Of a stretch of DNA of 64,000 bases, positions 31,101-39,900 are shown piece by piece (position 1 is the stretch's first letter; each line of letters begins with the position of its first letter). Below the pieces are notes generated by a model, which had not been told where the DNA came from, did no database searches, and was given only the letters and a program-made list of their open reading frames with translations. The position numbers were made by a program, and so were the translations under genes. The stretch comes from Rhizaria sp. SCN 62-66 (Eukaryota > Rhizaria, unplaced): the NCBI GenBank assembly GCA_001724265.1, contig MEDY01000043.1:56290-120289 (forward strand), read 5' to 3'.

Positions 31101-34100
31101 CGCGCGCATGACGCGCGAACTGTCGCTGATGACCAAGCTCGACGAGCACGCCGCCGCCGCCTCCGCCGCGGCGTACGCGGCGTCGCTGGCCGAGCTCGCC
31201 CGCAACCACGCCGCCGATCAGGCCGCCGAGCGTGAGCGCGCCGAGGCCGCCGCGCGCGCCGTGGCCGAAGCCGCCGCCGAAGAGGCCGCCGAGGCTGAAC
31301 ATGCGTTCCTGGCCAAGTTGCACGAGGAGACCGCCGCGGCCAACGTGCGCGCGCAGCAGCTTGCCGTGGACGCCGCCGTCGCCGCCGCGACGCGCGACCT
31401 GGCGCAGCGCGTGGCCGAAGTCGAGGACTTGCGCCGCGCGCTTGAAGACCAGCGCGCGCTCGCTGCCGACGCCGCGCTCGCCGCTGCTCGCGCCGAAGCC
31501 GCCGCGACCAAGGAGCAGGCTGCGGCCGTGAAGGAGGAGCTCGTCGCGGCACGCGAGGAGACCGCGGCCGCCAAGGACGCCGGCGTGCACGATGAAGCCG
31601 CGCGCCTCCTGCGCGAGCGCCTGGTGGTTGCCGCTGAGGAAACGGCCGCGATGCAGGGCGCAGTCAAGGAGCAGCTGGAGGCGATGCGCGCGGCGCTCGC
31701 GGCCGGGCTGGCGCAGCTGGAGACGATGGACCAGCACGGCCGCGAGCGCGCCGAGGCCGAGCACGCGCACGCCGCGCGGCAGCTCAAGGCGATGGAGCAG
31801 AACTTCGCGCATTTGGGCAAGCTCGCCGCGCAGTCGAACGACATCTTGCACGGCGTTAGCGCCACCATGCACAAGCAGAGCAGCATCATGCCCATCGTGC
31901 TCGCGCCCCCGCAGCCGCGCGGACAGCCCGCGATCGGCGCTTCGCCGCGCGCCCCTGCGCTCGCCGCTGCTGCGGCTGCGGCTGCTGAGGATGATTACGA
32001 GGACGACTTTGAGACCTCGTTCACTCCGCGCAGCAGCCGGACCGGGTCCGCCACTACGCGCGCCGCCGCTGTACCTGCCGCCACCGCTGCGGCTGCGTCT
32101 GCGAGCGAGAGCACCGAGATCGAGGTCGAAATCTCCACCACCACCACTGGGCCCACTGGTGGCGCGGCTGCGACGGGCGTCAACGCGACGTACGCTGACG
32201 ACTTTGCCGCCGACACCGACGAGGCGCACTACACCGCGGACTTCACCAACGCCACGGCCGCGACCTTCGGCGCCTCCGGTGTGCTGCCCGCACTCGCCCC
32301 TGCCTCTGCCGTGGCCGTGGCCGCGCCCGCTGGCGACAGCTCGATTGAGATCGACCTCAACGTCACCGGTCCCGCCGCAGCCTCCGTGTCGCCCCACGCG
32401 GCCGCGAGCGCGAATGCGCTGAGCGTGCCCTCGATGGTTGACGACGGCATCGCGACCGCGCTTGACGTCACAGCCGCTGGTGTCGCACCCACGAACCTCG
32501 GCGCCGACGCCCACTCCGACTCTGTGTCCGTCTCCATCGGCGGAGCCACCGCGCTCAACACCACCGGCCCCGCCGCCGCCGCCGTCATTGGCGCCGATGC
32601 CGGCAAGGGCGACGAGTCTAGCGCGGTTGACATCGACGCCGGCGATGACGACGAGGACGCCGCTGCGGGCGCGTTCGCCATGTACCGCGCGCCCGCCGCT
32701 GCCGACGCCGAGATCGAGGACCTCTCGGTCTCGCTTGCGCACCAGTCGACGGACGCCGACGCCGCTGACGAGGCCATGCGCTCGCCGGTCATCCGCATCG
32801 ACCACGCGGGGCCCGCCCAGGAGCACGTCAAGGACGACGTGCCCGCGGCTGCCATCACGGGCGCCGCTGAGGGCGCGCACACTGAGGCCGGTGACAGCTA
32901 CTCGCTGGCATTCGACCCCAGCGTGCTCACTGCGCGCGAGCCCGCGGCCGCGGCAGCCGGTGCACTGGCGCCGACGACTGAGGTCCCCGAGACTGCGGCC
33001 GAGGCCGGCGAGGACGAGTACACGTTCATGTTCGTGCCCGACGCCGAGGGCATCGTCAGCGCGCGCGGCACCGGGCTTGTCACTGCGTCCGCCCCCAAGG
33101 GCCCTGTCGAGGCCGATGCCGAGGACGACTACTATGGCGCGCCCGGTGCCACTGAGGTCGGCGACGATGCTGAGCACGTCAAGCCTGTCGCTGGCAAGGG
33201 CACGCTCGCTCTCCGTAGTGCCGCGGCTGGCAATGGCGCGGCGACTGAGACCGAGTACACTGCGCTGTTTGACACGTTCGACGCAACTGCGGGCGCAAAG
33301 CCCGCCGCGGGCGACGAGACTGCGCTGTACGCGGCTGACTTCGAGGCCGCTGAGAGCAACGCCAACGCCATAGCGCAGCCCGACGCCGCGCTCGACGAGT
33401 ACGCCCCCGACAGCGCGCGCGACGCCAGTGTGCGCGCGCCCGCCGCTGCCGCCGACGCTGCCGCCGTTGCGCCTGCTGCCGATGACATTAATGTTGAAGT
33501 TGAGGTCACTGACGGCGGCGCTGCGCATAACGAGGAGTACGACGAATTCTACGCCCCCGAGTCCGAGCAGACCTCTGCGCACGCAGCAGAGCCCGACGTC
33601 GCACCCGCCGCGAAGCCCGCGCTCGCGAACGACGACACGTACGCCGCCGACACCTTTGCGGACGCGTCTATCGCGCACGCGTACCGGGGCGTTGCAGCGC
33701 TGGCGCCGCCGCCTGCGACCCCTGCTGCGGTCAAGCCCGACGACACGTACGCCGACGCGACCTTCTTCGCCGACACCTCAGTCGCACCCGCCTTCCAGAA
33801 GCCCGCCCCGGCCGCTGGCGGTGCCGCCGCCGACGCGATGGATTCTGGCGTGTTCAACGACAGCATCCCCGTCGCGCTTGCCGGCGCTTCGGCCGACGAT
33901 GAGCTGGACCAGTACGCCGCAGACGCCTTCGACGCCACTGCGCGCGAGCCCGCCGGCGCGTCCGCCACTGCTGCTATCGATGGCGAGGACGACACGTACG
34001 CTGCTGATTTCCACGCCTCGACGACTGCGGGCGCGCTGCCGAAGCCCGCTGCTGTGGGCGCGGTGACGGCGTCATCGGAGGACACCTACGGCGACGCGAC

Positions 34101-36738
34101 CTTCGTGGTCGACGCCACCGAGGCGAACGCTGGCGCCGCCGAGAAGACTGAGGAGCCGAAGAAGGCTGAGGCTGAGGCGGCTCCTGCTGTCGCTGCTGTC
34201 GCAGCGGCCGCTGCCGCTGCTCCTGCTGCTGATGCTGCTGATGCTGCTGCTGTGCTTGAGGCAGGTATCGAGTCTGAGATCGACTTCGAGTTCGACGAAG
34301 AGCCTGTTGCATCTGGTGATGGCGCGGATGTGGATGCCCACGCTTACGAGCCTATTGCGCAGCCCGACGCTGTTGCTGTTGCTGCTGCAGAGGCTGCCAC
34401 GGCTAAGGCTGATGAGGAGGCTGCAGCTCAGGCTGCGGCAGAGGTTGAGGCCCAGGCTAGGGCTGACGCCGAGGCTGAGGCTGCTGCTGCGAAGGCTGCT
34501 GCTGAGGCTGAAGCTGCGAAGATTGCTGCTCATGCTGCAGCTGAAGCCGAGGCCGCTGCTCAGGCCGAGGTGGAAGCCAAGTCGGAGGATGAGGCGGAAG
34601 CTGCGGCCAAGGCCGCTGCAGAGGCCGCTGCTGCTGAGGCCGTGGCCGGCGACGACGAGGAGTACGATGACGACTTCGTGCTCACTGCACGCTCCGGTCC
34701 CAGCGACGCCAGTGCTGCTGACACTGCCACGGCCGCCCCAGTCACCGAGCCCGCTGCCGCTGCCGTCAAGCCCACTGTTGCGGAGGACGCCGAGGCAGAT
34801 ATCGTGGACGAGGTTATCGACGAGCTGCCCGAAGACGTCGCCGCCGCTGAGCACGACGCAATCGGCGGTGCCACCGGTCAGGATGACGGACTTGACGACC
34901 TTGACGCGCTCTACGCTGTCGACACCACCGCGACCGCGGCTGGTGCTGTCAAGCCTGAATCGGACGCTGAGAAGGTCGAGGGCGACAAGGAGGCCGACGA
35001 TAAGAAGCCTGAAACCGACGTCAAACCTGCAGGCGAACCCAAGCACGACGCCGAGTCTGATAAGCCTGTCGCGGGCGAGGCCACCAGTGAGGGCGACGGC
35101 GCCTATGCAGACGATTTCGAGGTGATCAGTGACTCTGTCGAGCCTACGCCTGCCCCAGCCCAGTTTCCCACGCTCAAGGGCATGGTTGCCGCGCCCCCGC
35201 GCGCGCCGTCGCCCAAGCCGGACGAAAACCCGCTGACTCGCTTTGTCGGCGTGCGCGAGCGTGAGTGGGCCTCCAAGTGGGAGGAGGAGGGTGTCACCGG
35301 CTCTGGTCGCGATCTTGCGCAGAACGACGAGAGCTCGCACCCGCACGCGTACCGCAACCCTGACGCGGCTGGTGTGCCCAAGCGCGCGTTCGACGCCTTT
35401 GTCACCACGCTTCCACCCGCGGAGTCCGTCGCTGCGGCCGCTGCTGCTGCGGCCGCGCAGTCGGAGGAGAGCAAGGAGCCCGTGCCCAGTGTCGACAGCG
35501 CCACGCTTGCGCCTGAGCGCGTGGCCGAGCTTGTACGCAAGCTTGTGGCTGCGACCGTGGCCGAGGCTGAGAGCGGTGTCTCTGTGCGTGCTCCAGCTGC
35601 GCGCCAGGACCTCTACGACGAGGAAGTTGCTCCCGTCGCCGTCGGCGTCCTGTCGACTGCTGCTGTCGCTCAAGTGCTCACAGAAGAGCGTCGCGCGCAC
35701 GCTGAGCGTGCCAAGGCTGAGCAAGCTGCTGCTGAGGCCGCACTTGCCGCCGAGGTTGCCGCCGCTGCCACGAAGCCCGCGTCCGACACTACGCCTGTGC
35801 TGGTGATGCCGGCCGCGGTGCGTGAGCGCGCGCTTGCTGCTGGCGACGCCTTTGTGGCGGCGCTGGCCGACGAGGTGCTCTTGTCGCGCGTGCTCGCGGC
35901 CGCCGTCACAGCGTGCTGCTGTGACGCAAACGGGAAGCCGGGCGTCAAGTGCAGCTGCGGCCCCGCGCCGTGGCAGTCGCCCGACGCGTTGTGGCGCCTG
36001 CGCCTCGTGACTGGCCCCGACGGTCGCATGCGCGTGCCCGAGCACATCACTGCGCCCGCGTCTCTCGTCCACCGTGTTCGCGCTACCCGCGCACGCGTTG
36101 CGCTCGCTGCACTCGGTGCGGACACCACGCGCAACCCGATGCTCACGCACCCCGCGCCGTTGGCCGCTCTCGCCGCGCTGCCTGAGGGCGCGGCGAGCGT
36201 CGAGGCCGCCGCCAAGGAGGTCGCCGCAGCTGCAGGCGCCTCTGCGGCGGCCACGCGCGTTGCGCACGCGCAGGTACTGGAGAACGACCTGCTCCGCAAG
36301 GACTGGGGCACGGATCTGCCGGTGGTGCTGGAGGCGCACGCGGCGACGGCGCCCAAGGATCCCGACATGCGCCCGCCGACTGTGCGCGCGCAGCAGCTCG
36401 CGGCGGTGTTGCTGCCGTGGGAAGACCACGTGCAGTGCATCGAGAGCTCCGACTGGTGCGAGGAGGCTTTCACGCCCTGCTTCGCGCTCGCCGCTGCCAC
36501 CGCTGCGGCCGCCGATGAAGTAGCCGGAGAGAACGCCCCGCCGCGCAACGCGGTCGGGCGCGCGACGGCGACTGCAAGTGGCGGCGGCGCGGGCGTTGTT
36601 GCAGACCTCTCTGAGTGGGTGCTTAATGACCTCGTCGACGAGGCGCTGGCCGTGCATTTGGCCACCGAGCAGCGTGCGCTTGACCGCAAGACTGCCCGTG
36701 CTGAGGCCAGGGCTCGTGCTGCTGCTGGTCATGCGTAA
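25165..36738 (+). CDS. Giant low-complexity and coiled-coil protein with repeated Tyr-acidic-Phe motif
   Basis: 3857 residues from ATG 25165, intronless, ending TAA TAA. No family was recognised. In order: a Ser/Ala/Pro/Arg-rich basic N-terminus; long Ala-rich stretches; an SR/SQ dipeptide run (27814-27876); a 15-Gln run (28375-28419); acidic patches; a strong coiled coil (about residues 1990-2230, dense Glu/Ala/Arg/Gln heptads); then ~1050 acidic, Ala-rich residues carrying some 14 copies of a Tyr-acidic-Phe motif such as DDTYAADTF or DDYEDDFE. A second Ala/Glu coiled coil lies near 3075-3170 and a Cys cluster (CCC...CSC) near nt 35913-35960. The C-terminus has a helical segment SEWVLNDLVDEALAVHL. 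The pattern (basic disordered N-terminus, coiled coils, YxDDFE-like motifs, terminal helix) recalls centrosomal/ciliary scaffold proteins, but that is inference. The longer in-frame start at 25084 is GTG and was rejected. Confidence 0.75.
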   Translation: MSRQPNSSSSRSGTSAAASGQARPSTARRSFSPSASTAAISRPTTAGAARRTPPSAQAAPPSAGSRASSASRSASRPAAGAAPEPAMRPQTLFTATTAAAANKPGAASGARYSWRAPAAAASNTALAAPSADASAAALNADVRRALSVAGSGPIATYAAALNAYEGVSPSASAVTSASAPRYGPDALSPAAAAAAARLSPAAAASSSSSSSSASPSVSASASAAAAAAAAVLRSSGVSGPAARAVVADLVHSAYGGDPHRAAMALAVATLQQEQVQQAQAQQQQQQYAQSAAQSESVPSLTEAVSLRRGVAPALAGTLSTNALTLGPQRPHLGQGLAPRDSRRPADARSPADAAAAGGGYARSLRSPTTAAAAAGAGAAPTSFGAPLQHVRSPSQGHGVYGGDDAADALSSSVATEFDRYRHAGPSRAAAATSASVTAAVAALDEYDTGRALRRSAFDANAAGTHGARGGTHGHGTHSGLGAGPTPGSPLWRAHSLMAAMPTDDLLRVARAGERAAAAAAARSDVAAHSGHSDDAPDVGSSPTGGRPTAMRRAIDRYHALSAGARGSEALSPPRAPANPATAAAHGPAPEAVRSLARALVRAERGAMAVEQSAADRALAAALNADPALLAAAMDAVGAVAEGESVLERAHNADGSHRAKGKAARAAGAAAAEAAAVAAGQAPPRRAGYLSSLTSPAAADSPAPGDALLPPALAADLVARAEAYGLPPDALAAVAAAAAAGTVPALESFALGYVARRGASAAQGAATAAAPASAGASGQSGKSAAAQMAQQLFAKGGRYTVRPLAPVPAVDPVGAAIEAGRAAATAEGARVRRQLYSPEQDGRQSASTAAAVTGRSPLADGRGRQRFVVQRPPQSPFRPETAEDSRSRSRSQSQSRSRSQSRTRPRNAAAPLGFGAPTVTASRTVTATGQQQQQRPASASAAPASRRAGPAKPMLDTALSAVRAAAAAAHAGARKPVRAPTGIVEHDYAADGFDDDGGHAAASMTGLSAARADRLRERAAAAAVLRANPQARAQADERRAKAEDDARARALAASKKAAVPRLGTGTTSAPAQQQQQQQQQQQQQQQRGRGRTAAAAAAAAAEQPAAAAAGIDYGGAAPPQAHATVQEHMAARRASERAAQHRQRAAAAAEAARHEQRLAALDATARRNASASAAAARASSGSRARGGGRAQQPAQQAHDAVYCDEPDTKTALLSVLRAQTARMEGVAAATRAAQSQGAGRPATGRGASAGAIRPMASGAAPLSRTHLPLPAGQGQGQSQGFMTSTAAAAMAAESAAAARAVRDARVAAVVQQQKQERQRRFAKAARLLQQNVAPAEDEPAAAPLSQGRAVASDGAGRLRVALLPEHEGDDDADAAAAAARPRSVLDRRPSGAVLPRARRGGRALADAYARALAADSNAADAEDDDAGSEAEEGDALILAQTLALQSMSPKRTVVRNRDSPARAPTFTSLETEAESKAVDAMVDEDEQPHSAPATTVRRPAPAARGAAVTSSGGTVRARLDFDSPASPPTTVAGAWALRAGSDPLAAAPAPDSPSAAALAEALAAVDRAFGLADATRLTAPLAPELAAVARPRYAVAAYGHSHGHGFGYDQKPHHAAEDEYYNDDVSELAPPEPHVAAVTRGPRSLAHASAWGAPVTGEDDDENADGDDDNGGHVYWKPSRRSLDAALGPARAADDEDDEEDAEADADAAAAVAAAAASGSHAKPSLADILAAPRLHRDEHYTAHDDDDADADDNDDERYDGEEYPAELPHAELHAAPGAALLPMVPAEEEHAFTASQLPAGLAGADSGPSDAPAPWNALQALTQDMLARQHAAARAVEAAQDAARRERTAELRAAAEALAEAEAREDREQRAESKRRADAAAAAEAEAGMPVPAPLLPEGGDDDAVGEDEVVLEDGEAMEGDYEGDEAEDAAMAAAVAALDAASALANAVITPAKPSAASGAAASDEEPGPVAIAAAQLAARMTRELSLMTKLDEHAAAASAAAYAASLAELARNHAADQAAERERAEAAARAVAEAAAEEAAEAEHAFLAKLHEETAAANVRAQQLAVDAAVAAATRDLAQRVAEVEDLRRALEDQRALAADAALAAARAEAAATKEQAAAVKEELVAAREETAAAKDAGVHDEAARLLRERLVVAAEETAAMQGAVKEQLEAMRAALAAGLAQLETMDQHGRERAEAEHAHAARQLKAMEQNFAHLGKLAAQSNDILHGVSATMHKQSSIMPIVLAPPQPRGQPAIGASPRAPALAAAAAAAAEDDYEDDFETSFTPRSSRTGSATTRAAAVPAATAAAASASESTEIEVEISTTTTGPTGGAAATGVNATYADDFAADTDEAHYTADFTNATAATFGASGVLPALAPASAVAVAAPAGDSSIEIDLNVTGPAAASVSPHAAASANALSVPSMVDDGIATALDVTAAGVAPTNLGADAHSDSVSVSIGGATALNTTGPAAAAVIGADAGKGDESSAVDIDAGDDDEDAAAGAFAMYRAPAAADAEIEDLSVSLAHQSTDADAADEAMRSPVIRIDHAGPAQEHVKDDVPAAAITGAAEGAHTEAGDSYSLAFDPSVLTAREPAAAAAGALAPTTEVPETAAEAGEDEYTFMFVPDAEGIVSARGTGLVTASAPKGPVEADAEDDYYGAPGATEVGDDAEHVKPVAGKGTLALRSAAAGNGAATETEYTALFDTFDATAGAKPAAGDETALYAADFEAAESNANAIAQPDAALDEYAPDSARDASVRAPAAAADAAAVAPAADDINVEVEVTDGGAAHNEEYDEFYAPESEQTSAHAAEPDVAPAAKPALANDDTYAADTFADASIAHAYRGVAALAPPPATPAAVKPDDTYADATFFADTSVAPAFQKPAPAAGGAAADAMDSGVFNDSIPVALAGASADDELDQYAADAFDATAREPAGASATAAIDGEDDTYAADFHASTTAGALPKPAAVGAVTASSEDTYGDATFVVDATEANAGAAEKTEEPKKAEAEAAPAVAAVAAAAAAAPAADAADAAAVLEAGIESEIDFEFDEEPVASGDGADVDAHAYEPIAQPDAVAVAAAEAATAKADEEAAAQAAAEVEAQARADAEAEAAAAKAAAEAEAAKIAAHAAAEAEAAAQAEVEAKSEDEAEAAAKAAAEAAAAEAVAGDDEEYDDDFVLTARSGPSDASAADTATAAPVTEPAAAAVKPTVAEDAEADIVDEVIDELPEDVAAAEHDAIGGATGQDDGLDDLDALYAVDTTATAAGAVKPESDAEKVEGDKEADDKKPETDVKPAGEPKHDAESDKPVAGEATSEGDGAYADDFEVISDSVEPTPAPAQFPTLKGMVAAPPRAPSPKPDENPLTRFVGVREREWASKWEEEGVTGSGRDLAQNDESSHPHAYRNPDAAGVPKRAFDAFVTTLPPAESVAAAAAAAAAQSEESKEPVPSVDSATLAPERVAELVRKLVAATVAEAESGVSVRAPAARQDLYDEEVAPVAVGVLSTAAVAQVLTEERRAHAERAKAEQAAAEAALAAEVAAAATKPASDTTPVLVMPAAVRERALAAGDAFVAALADEVLLSRVLAAAVTACCCDANGKPGVKCSCGPAPWQSPDALWRLRLVTGPDGRMRVPEHITAPASLVHRVRATRARVALAALGADTTRNPMLTHPAPLAALAALPEGAASVEAAAKEVAAAAGASAAATRVAHAQVLENDLLRKDWGTDLPVVLEAHAATAPKDPDMRPPTVRAQQLAAVLLPWEDHVQCIESSDWCEEAFTPCFALAAATAAAADEVAGENAPPRNAVGRATATASGGGAGVVADLSEWVLNDLVDEALAVHLATEQRALDRKTARAEARARAAAGHA
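27814..27876 (+). repeat. Ser-Arg/Ser-Gln dipeptide-coding repeat
   Basis: About 21 codons inside the giant coiled-coil gene encode alternating SR and SQ dipeptides. Mixed codons (TCG/TCA, CGC/CGG/CGT) point to selection on the protein rather than recent replication slippage. Confidence 0.7.
28375..28419 (+). repeat. CAG/CAA polyglutamine tract (15 Gln)
   Basis: Fifteen consecutive Gln codons in a regular CAA-CAG-CAG pattern that ends in pure CAG. The regular interruption suggests triplet expansion by slippage followed by stabilisation. Confidence 0.85.
31984..35133 (+). repeat. Dispersed Tyr-acidic-Phe motif repeat region
   Basis: About 14 short related motifs occur here: DDYEDDFE (~31990), ATYADDFAAD and AHYTADFTN (~32185-32250), ALYAADFEA (~33325), DDTYAADTF (~33630), DDTYADATFF (~33740), DQYAADAFD (~33907), DDTYAADFH (~33990), EDTYGDATF (~34078), EEYDDDFV (~34660), GAYADDFEV (~35100), and weaker copies at ~33120, ~33255 and ~33540. 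The common core is acidic-x-Tyr-x-x-Asp/Ala-x-Phe. Spacing is irregular and the linkers differ, so this is a repeated linear motif rather than a tandem domain. Confidence 0.65.
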
Positions 36739-36824
36739 TAACGCCCCATCAAGCTCGCATTCAACAACACTGACTTAAAATACGTAGACTTAAAAGATGA
36801 AAGATAATAATTGTAGCTGATAGC

Positions 36825-36830
36825 TTTATT
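36825..36830 (-). terminator. Candidate polyadenylation signal for the giant STAND gene
   Basis: AATAAA on the minus strand, about 130 bp downstream of the TAA of the giant minus-strand gene, in the short AT-rich gap (36739-36959) between the two convergent giant genes. Confidence 0.35.
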
Positions 36831-36959
36831 TTGATGAGTAATTAGTAGTACACGGAACAATGCTTGATAAAATGAGATAGTATGTACAATAATACAGCGA
36901 TAATAAGATTTGATTCAACTTTTTAACACAGAGATTAAATTGAGCAAATGAAACTGGGT

Positions 36960-39900
36960 TTACTCAAGCCACTTGAGCTCAGCAATTGGTGCTGAGTGAA
37001 CACGAACGGTCAGCAAGAATGCGCGCAATGATCCATCGGACAACCTCGCGGCTCCAGCAATCTCCGCCTCTCCGTTGGGGCCAACCATGGCAACCAGTGG
37101 TGCGCTGAGCTCCATGGGGCCAACCTTTGCAGCTCGGTCAGCAAGAGCGATCGAGGCGGGCTCGCCAAGCAACAGCGATGATACTGTCACTGGCGGCGGG
37201 GGCACTGTAGCGCGCGAGCTGGTAGGAGGTAAGCCCGACGAAATGCCTGAAGGCATAGCCTGCAGTGTCGGCGTAGTCGAGCGACCGTAGGAGCGACTCG
37301 GCGTAAGCAGTCTGGGCGTCATCTGCGGCGACGAAGCCACAGGCGTGTAAGGCGCCGACGCCGAGGGTGGCCAGAAGAAAGAGTTACGGTCCACGCTAGG
37401 TCCAGCCATCGGAGACATCGCGTCACCCAGCACTGGTGGCAGATTAAGAGGAACTGGGATGAAGACGGCGTCGCCCTCTGACGGCATCACAGCGCGGGGT
37501 GGTTCATACTGCTGCGAACCATCTGTGTCTGCGCCACCACCACCAATGCTCAGGACGGCACTCGGTGACGGCGATGGCGCACGACCATTCATGGACTGGA
37601 TCGCTGCCACAGAGATCTGGCTAGCAACGCCAACCAGTGTTAGCGCGGCCATAGGCGGGCGCCGTTGCGCTGACTGGCCTTGTAGCGCATTGGCAGGCGC
37701 AGCCCCAAGTGTCCACGGAGGCAGCAGCGTGGCAGAGACAGCAATGGTCGCGCTTGCGGCTGATACAACCAGTGCGACTGCAGCTTTCGGCCCCACAACA
37801 GTAGCAGCTGCGGCCGATACAACGGGAGCGGGTGGGCTCGGCAGAAGCGATGGTGCCTGAAAGATAAGCTCGTTCAAAACTGCATCTGCGCGCGGTTGTG
37901 CAGCGCCAGACCGCGACTGTGATAAGGCAGAACCGGCAGACGCAGCGAGCACGGCAGGCGGTGTGCTAAGGAAAAGACTTGCACAGAGTCCGGTGTGCGC
38001 GCGCTGCGCCAGAGCCCACACCGCGGCACCACCAAGTGCGCAGGCGGAAGAGAGTCCCAGTGCGTTGGCCGCGCCCGCAGGCAACGCGGGGTGCGTCGCC
38101 ACCAGCGCGCCTGGCCGTGACGCGCGGAAGGCCACGCCGGAGCGGGCACGCGGGCTCGGAGGCTGAGCTGGCGTAGATGGCGCAGGCGGGCGCAGATAAA
38201 CTGCAAACTGCGCTCGAGAAATAGCGGTTGCAACAGCAAGAGAAGCGGCGTTGGCCGCTGCCAACAGTGGTGCAGGCGGGGGCAGACCCCGTTGGCCACG
38301 CACCATTGCAAGCGCCGCGGCGGCCGTCAACGCGGGCGGCGGAGGTGCAAGCGGTGGAGTGATGAGCGGGACTGCGACAACACTGATTGCAGCATCCGCA
38401 TGTGCAGATGGCCTCAGCGCAGTCAATGATTGTCCGGATGTTGACAAGAGCGCCGTAACAGACACTGTAAACGTACGTGGGCAGGTGTATGAGGCTGGTG
38501 TGACGCCAGCAAAGTGACTGTGCGCAAGCGCAAGCACGGCCATCGCAGGACGATGACGAGTCGACAACACCATAGCGGCGCCAGACCGTCCGCCGGGCAT
38601 CGTGTCATTGGCAGATGCAAGAGCGAGCAGCAATGGTACGCGAAGCGTCGCGCCTGGAACGGCCAGCGCAGATGCAGGCCGCGGGCGGGCGCGTGCAACA
38701 GTCGTCGGTGGAGCAGTATCTTCAAATTCCTCCCAGTACACAGCGCCAGCCATGGCGGCAGCAGCGCTTGCAAATGCGGCCTCAGGGTTGCCACCTCCAG
38801 CCGCAGCGGTGGCAGCCGCAGCGACGGAAGCAAAAAGTGCATCTGCGGCAACAGCTGTGCGTAACTCAGCAGCGTTCAGTGTGAGCGCTGAGGCCAGCGG
38901 CTGCAGTAGCGGCAATGTTCCAATGCCCGGTAACCAGCGCGGGGGTGCACCTGCGACTGCAGGAGTTAGGGTCCGCGCCATTACGCTTGGCGTCGACGCC
39001 GACAGAGCGTACAGCGCAACCGCAAGCTGCGGGTGCATCATAACATCTGTCAAAGCATCGACGCCTGGCGCAAACGGGAGCGCAAGCTGCAGCGGTGCGG
39101 GGCAGTGGAGAGAACCCAGCGCGGTGGCAAGCGAAACGCCAGTCAGTGCAGACGCGTGCGGCAGCGCAGCCCACACAAGTCTGCAGCACGGGCACGAGCG
39201 CGCAGGAACCTGCAACGCCGCCTGGGGACCGGTCATGGCTGCCGCAGCAGCGCGCGCGGCGGGGCCAGCGGCAGCGGCGAGTGCTGCTGCCACGACTGGC
39301 TGCAGCCAGCGGCGCAACTGAATGAGTCCGGGCATAGCGAGCTGCGCAAGCGCTGCACCCGTCGGCGTCACGCCCGGAGACGCTGTGCCACGTGAGGCGG
39401 CAGCTGTGGCAAAACACAGCTGCACAGCGGCACGCAGGACGTCTGGAGGCGACGGCGGCAGAAGACGCTCGCCCCGGTCGCGCTCCGTGCGCTCACGCTC
39501 GCGTGCAGCCGCAGCGGATGCGGCGGCAGAGGCGGCGGCAGAGGCCGACAGGGAGCTCGTATTTGTCGAGGCACTGAGCGAAGCGGCGAGCTCTGCGGCC
39601 GCAGTCGCGGACGACGACGTCGGCTGCAACGAGAGCAGCGCCGTAATCATGATGCGCGTAAGCAGCGGGGCAGGACACAGTCGCGACACCGCACCCGTCA
39701 CGGCCGCAGACGCAGCGGCGGCGGAAGGTGCGGGCGGCGTGGGAGGGCATAGACACATGCAGCAACCACCGCCACAAACGTCGTCGTCGCTGCTACTGTC
39801 ACTGTCGCCGCCATCGCTGTCGCTGCTGCTACTGAGCGGTCCACTGGACTCTGTGCGCACCGTAGCGCCGCTGCCGTTCGTAACAGGCTTAGCAGCAGAC

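Noticed and set aside
30313-33678. 1121-codon minus-strand ORF opposite the giant coiled-coil gene
   Set aside because: It is Gly/Arg/Val-rich translation of the complement of Ala/Asp-rich codons. High GC in third positions depletes stops on the opposite strand. The sense frame is longer, has structured motifs and ends at a double stop; the antisense frame has no motif.
34072-36732. 886-codon minus-strand ORF over the 3' end of the giant coiled-coil gene
   Set aside because: Same cause: antisense of GCN/GAN-rich coding DNA. Composition is Ser/Leu/Arg/Gly noise with no recognisable domain.
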